NCBI GenBank assembly: GCA_023375785.1
Contig: SZWC01000028.1
Location: forward strand, 717,393 to 755,230
Length of the DNA: 37,838 nucleotides
DNA from: Penium margaritaceum
Lineage: Eukaryota; Streptophyta; Zygnematophyceae; Desmidiales; Peniaceae
Direction of reading: 5' to 3'
Shown in pieces: positions 33,148 to 37,838 of this stretch (the stretch's first letter is position 1; each line of letters opens with the position of its first letter). The position numbers were made by a program, and so were the translations under genes. Below the pieces are notes generated by a model that saw only the letters and a program-made list of their open reading frames with translations, searched no databases and was not told where the DNA came from.

Positions 33148-33677
33148 TGCATGGTAGCCACACCGCGCTACTACTGACTGAAGGTTATTGTACTTGGTAG
33201 TTGAAAACCGATATTCTCATAGCATTGTTTCCTCTCCTGACCATTTGTGACTTGTGTTGTGGTTGGTCAACGTTGACCACCCATATTGAAACTATGTGGT
33301 CATGACCAGTGACATATGCCTAGTTTGATTGTTTGATGTGCATATCAGCCACACCGTGCCACTACGTATTGAAATTTTTTGTCCTTTCTAGCCAATACAT
33401 AGGCTTCCCAATCCATTGTTTTTCCCTCTGACCATTTGTGACTGGTGTTATGCATTTTCAACGTTGACCACATGAAGTGAGATTTGTTCGTCATGCTTAG
33501 TGACATATGCATACTTTGGTTGGTCACTGTGCATTGAAGCCACATTGTGCCACTACCTATTGAATGTATTTATACTTGCTAGTAGATAACTAGAATTTAC
33601 AAACCATTGCCTTCCACCCTGACCATTTGTGACTCGTGTTGTGAGTTGTCAAAGTTTGCCACACTTAGTAACATTAC

Positions 33678-35372
33678 TTGGTCATGGTCAGTGACATATG
33701 CCTACTTTGGTTGGTCATCGTGCATGGACTCCACTCCGTGCCACAGCGTATTGAAGCCCCTTGTGCTTGCTATGTGATACTTGGTCTTCCCAAACCATTG
33801 TTTCCCCCTCTGACCATTTGTGACTCGTATTATGAGTTGTCAACATTGACCACACACAGGGGATTTCTTTGGTCAAAGGCAGTACATATGCCTACTTTGG
33901 TCGGTCATTATATATGGTAGCCACACCGTGCTACTACTAAATGAAGGTCGTTGTACTTGGTAGTTGAGAACCGATATTCCCATAGCATTGTTTCCTGTCC
34001 TGACCGTTTGTGACTCGTGTTATGGTTGGTCAACCTTGACCACCCATGCTGAAATTATGTGGTCATGATCAGTGACATATGGCTAGTTTGGTTGTTTGGT
34101 GTGCATATTAGCTACACCGTGCCACTACGTATTGAAGTTCTTTGTCCTTTCTAGTCAATACGTAGGTTTCTCAAACCATTATCTCTCCCCCGGACCATTT
34201 GTGACTCGTGTTATGAGTTGTCAATGTTGACCACACATAGTGGACTTATTCGGTCGTAGTCAGTGACGTATGTACCCTTTGGTTGGTCAATGTGTATGCT
34301 AGCGATACCGTGCCACTTCTTGTTGAAGGTCTTTGTACTTCCTAGTTCATAACTAGTGTTCCCAATCCATTGTTTTCCCCTCTAACCATTTGTAACTCGT
34401 GTTATGCATTTTCAACGTTGACCACATGAAGTGATATTCTTTCCTCATGGTCAGTGACATATGCATACTTTGGGTGGTCACTGTGCGTTGAAGCCACATT
34501 GTGCCACTACATATTGAAGGTATTTGTACTTGTTAGAATGTAACTAGTATTCACAAACCATTACCTTCCACCCTGACCATTTGTGACTCGTTTTGTGAGT
34601 TGTCAAGGTTTACCACGCTTGGTGATTTCATTTGGTCATGGTCAATGACATATGCCTGCTTTGGTTGGTCATCGTGCATGGTCCCCACACCGTGCCACAA
34701 CGTATTGAAGCTCCTTGTACTTGCTATTTGATACGTGGTATTCCCAAACCATTGTTTCCCCCTCTGACCATTTGTGACTCGTACTTTGAGTTGTCAACGT
34801 GGACCACACACAGCGGATTTCTCTGGTCAAAGGCAGTCATTGTGCATGGTAGCCACACCGCGCTACTACTGACTGAAGGTCATTGTATGTGGTAGTTGAG
34901 AACCGATGTTCTCATAGCATTCTTTCCTCTCCTGACCGTTTGTGACTCGTGTTATGGTTGGTCAATGTTGACCACCCATATTGAAATGCTCTGGTCATGA
35001 TCAGTGACATATGCCTAGTTTGATTGTTTGGTGTGCATATTAGCCACACCCTGCCACAACGTATTGAAGATCTTTGTCCTTTATAGCCAATACATAGGCT
35101 TCCAAATCCATTGTTTTCCCGTCTGACCATTTGTGACTCGTGTTATGCGTTTTCAATGTTGACCACATGAAGTGAAATTTGTTTGTCATGGTTATTGACA
35201 TCTACATTCTTTGGTTGGTCACTGTGCATTGAAGACACATTGTGCCACTACATATTGAAGGTATTAGTACTTGCTAGTAGATAACTAGTATTCACAAACC
35301 ATTACCTTCCACCCTGACCAGTTGTGATTCGTGTTGTGAGTTGTCAAAGCTTACCACACTTAGTGACATTAT
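33678..35372. repeat. A five-mer, then a four-mer with a 22-bp deletion
   Basis: Unit starts are 33678 (954 bp) and 34632 (741 bp). In the second, B lacks about 22 bp at 34837 (GGCAGT joined to CATTGTGC). The four-mer has A2 type with CAACGTGGACC. Confidence 0.88.
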
Positions 35373-36475
35373 TTGGTCATGGTCAGTGACATATGCCTAC
35401 TTTGGTTGGTCATCGTGCATGGTCTCCACACCGTGCCATATCGTATTGAAGCCCTTTGTGCTTGCTATGTGGTACTTGGTGTTCCCAAACCATTGTATCC
35501 CCCTCTTACCATTTGTGACTCATATTATGAGTTGTCAACGTTGACCACACACAGCGGATTTCTTTGGTCAAAGGCAGTACATATACCTACTGACTGAAGG
35601 TCGTTAAACTTGGTAGTTGAGAACTGATAGTCCCATAGCATTGTTTCATGTCCTGTACGTGTGTGACTCGTGTTACGGTTGGTCAACGTTGACCACCCAT
35701 ATTGAAATCATGTGGTCATGATCAGTGACATATGCCTTGTTTGGTTGTTTGGTGTGCATATTAGCCACATCATGCCACTACGTATTGAAGTTCTTTGTCT
35801 TTTCTAGTGAATACATAGGCTTCCCTAACCATTTTCTCTCCCTCTGACCATTTGTGACTCATGTTATGAGTTGTCAGTGTTGACCACACATTGTGGACTT
35901 ATTCGTTAGTAGTCAATGACGTATGCATCCTTTGGTTGGTCATTGTGTACACTAGCCATACCGTGCCACTGCTTGTTGAAGGTCTTTGTACTTCCTAGTT
36001 GATAACTAGTGTTCCCAATCCATTGTTTTCCCCTCTGACCATTTTTGACTCGTGTTATGAGTTTTCAACGTTGACCACATAAAGTGAAATTCTTTCGTCA
36101 TGGTCAGTGACATATGCATATTTTGGGTGGTCACCGTACATTGAAGCCACATTGTGCCACTACATATCGAATGTATTTGTACTTGCTAGTAGATAACTAG
36201 TATTCACAAACCATTACCTTCCACCCTGACCATTTGTGACTCGTGTTGTGAGTTGTCAAAGTTTACCACACTTAGTGACATTGCTTGGTCATGGTCAGTG
36301 ACATATGCATATTTTGGGTGGTCACCGTACATTGAAGCCACATTGTGCCACTACATATCGAATGTATTTGTACTTGCTAGTAGATAACTAGTATTCACAA
36401 ACCATTACCTTCCACCCTGACCATTTGTGACTCGTGTTGTGAGTTGTCAAAGTTTACCACACTTAGTGACATTGC
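35373..36475. repeat. Six-monomer unit: 42-bp deletion in B and duplicated E
   Basis: Length is 1103 bp. B lacks about 42 bp near 35590 (ACCTAC joined to TGACTGAAGG). E segments 36097-36287 and 36288-36478 are offset by 191 bp, share CATATTTTGGGTGGTCACCG and CATATCGAATGTATTTG, and match by eye. Confidence 0.9.
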
Positions 36476-37397
36476 TTGGTCATGGTCAGTGACATATGCC
36501 TACTTTGGTTGGTCATCGTGCATGGTCTCCACACCGTGCCACCACGTATGGAAGCCCCCTGTGCTGGCTTTGTGATACTTGGTGTTCCCAAACTATTGTT
36601 TCCCCCTTTGAATATTTGTGACTCGTATTATGAGTTGTCAACGTTGACCACACACAGCGGATTTCTTTGATCAAAGGCAGTGCATATGCCTACTTTGGTC
36701 GGTCATTGTGCATGGTAGCCACACCGTGCTACTACTGACTGAAGGTTGTTGTACTTGGTAGTTAAGAACCAATATTCCCATAGCATTGTTTCCTGTCCTG
36801 ACCGTGTGTGACTCGTGTTATGGTTGGTCAACGTTGACCACCCATATTGAAATTATGTGGTCATGATCAGTGACATATGCATAGTTTGGTTGTTTGGTGT
36901 GCATATTAACCACACTGTGCCACTACGTATTGAAGTTATTTGTCCTTTCTAGTCAATGCATAGGCTTCCCAAAGCATTTTCTCTCCCTCTGGCAATTTGT
37001 GACACGTGTTTTGAGTTGTCAATGTTGACCACACATAGTGGACTTTGGTTGGACACTGTGCACGCTAGCCACAGCGTGCCACTGCTTGTTGAAGGTCTTT
37101 GTACTTCCTAGTTGATAACTAGTGTTTTCAATCCATTGTTTTCCCCTCTTACCATTTGTGACTCGTGCTATTCGTTTTCAACGTGGACCGCATTAAGTGA
37201 AATTCTCTCGTCATATTCAATAACATATGCATACTTTGGTTGGTCACTGTGCATTGAAGCTACATTGTACCACGACATATTGAAGGTATTCGTACTTGCT
37301 AGTAGATAACTAGTATTCACAACCGATTATCGTCCACCCTGACCATTTGTGACTCGAGTGATGAGTTGTCAAAGTTTACCACACTTAGTGACATTAC
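36476..37397. repeat. Five-monomer unit with a 32-bp deletion in D
   Basis: Length is 922 bp. Near 37044, the C end ATAGTGGACTT joins directly to TGGTTGGACACTG, removing the first ~32 bp of D. Confidence 0.88.
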
Positions 37398-37694
37398 TTG
37401 GTCATGGTCAGTAACATATGCCTACTTTGGTTGGTCATCGTGCATGGTCTCCACACCGTGCCACAACGTATTGAAGGCCCTTGTGCTTGCTATGTGATAC
37501 TTGGTGTTCCCAACCCATTGTTTCCCCCTCTGACAATTCGTGGCCCATAGTATGGGTTGTCAACGTTAACCACACATAGTAAAATGATTTGGTCATGGTT
37601 AGTGGCACATGCCTAATCTGGTTCGTCATTGTACATGGTAGCCACACCGTTCCACTACTTGTTGAAAGTATTTGCACTTGCTAGTCAATAAATA
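37398..37694. repeat. Terminal A monomer and truncated last monomer
   Basis: The final A spans about 37398-37588. The next monomer starts at 37589 and looks like a mosaic of A/B, D and C pieces (GTACATGGTAGCC, CTACTTGTTGAAAGTATTTG, CTAGTCAATAAATAG). Recognisable homology stops near 37694. The divergence is higher than inside the array. Confidence 0.8.
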
Positions 37695-37838
37695 GCAAAA
37701 GGTTTCTCCCTTTGACACCAGGTCGGTTTTTGTTTCTTTGTTACGCGTAGGTGCCTTCACTGTAATACTCCCTCCCACCCCCCTAGAGGGATGTTCCGTG
37801 GACGACCTGGATGACAGATTTGCGACCGCATTATGACA
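37695..37838. other. Non-satellite flank at the array edge
   Basis: No monomer homology is visible beyond about 37694, except that TTTCTCCCTTTGACACC faintly recalls the pyrimidine tract of monomer C. An 8-bp inverted repeat, CCAGGTCG at 37718-37725 and CGACCTGG at 37803-37810, encloses a T-rich and then C-rich stretch. I see no gene. Confidence 0.6.

Larger units (their letters stand above)
28769..33677. repeat. Four-monomer unit split by the retrotransposon
   Basis: The satellite parts are 28769-29001 and 33148-33677. Removing the 4141-bp element and one copy of CATTG leaves 763 bp, an exact four-mer (A2 type) in perfect phase. The B monomer is the one cut, about 40 bp from its start. Confidence 0.92.
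33148..37694. repeat. Satellite array, right block, to the array edge
   Basis: This is the same satellite as the left block. It resumes in exact phase after the retrotransposon: the B monomer cut at CATTG continues with TGCATGGTAGCC. It holds the rest of the interrupted four-mer, then units starting at 33678, 34632, 35373, 36476 and 37398. Three of these carry internal deletions of about 22, 42 and 32 bp. The last monomers are more diverged and the final one is truncated, so this is a true array edge with fading homology. Confidence 0.96.

Noticed and set aside
1..37694. Telomere-type or rDNA spacer repeat
   Set aside because: No TTTAGGG-like tracts and no rRNA sequence are seen.
37770..37790. 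Stowaway-like MITE end (TACTCCCTCC)
   Set aside because: Only ten bases match the typical start, the following bases do not, and no second terminus is visible in the window.

Overview
The window is almost entirely one tandem satellite array, broken once by a decayed LTR retrotransposon. I see no conserved host gene, rRNA or functional tRNA. A plant nuclear genome is the best guess. The reasons are the Ty1/copia (Pseudoviridae-type) element with CCHC, protease and integrase motifs, its initiator-tRNA-Met-type primer site, its 5-bp target duplication and the ~190-bp monomer size. I cannot name the species.

Satellite: positions 1-28996 and 33148-about 37694, roughly 33.5 kb and about 176 monomers of 190-191 bp. 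Five monomer types (A-E) follow each other in fixed order. A full unit A-B-C-D-E is 954 bp (A 191, B 190, C 191, D 191, E 191). Taking the start of each A monomer as the unit boundary, I count 19 five-mers (about 954 bp), 12 four-mers (about 763 bp, where C and D are fused into one C/D hybrid), 5 six-mers (one extra monomer) and 3 single A monomers. Four-mers and five-mers are interspersed and carry different linked variants. Some neighbouring five-mer plus four-mer pairs share private variants, so a second level of periodicity (about 1.7 kb) is visible. Size and higher-order structure resemble centromeric or pericentromeric satellites, but location is inference. The array ends near 37694 and the last ~145 bp are non-satellite flank.

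Retrotransposon: 29002-33142, 4141 bp, minus strand, flanked by a perfect 5-bp duplication (CATTG) inside a B monomer. LTRs are 29002-29701 (3' LTR) and 32444-33142 (5' LTR), about 7% diverged by eye. Order on the minus strand is 5' LTR, half-tRNA primer site, broken gag, zinc knuckle, protease, integrase, connector, a short reverse transcriptase stump, polypurine tract, 3' LTR. Reverse transcriptase and RNase H are deleted and gag carries stops and frameshifts, so this copy is non-autonomous and dead for protein production, although integrase is still open. The LTRs contain a tRNA-like segment with A and B boxes and several heat-shock-element-like palindromes upstream of a TATA-like site.

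The many 60-100 residue open frames in the satellite, on both strands, are by-products of the repeat and are not annotated as genes.
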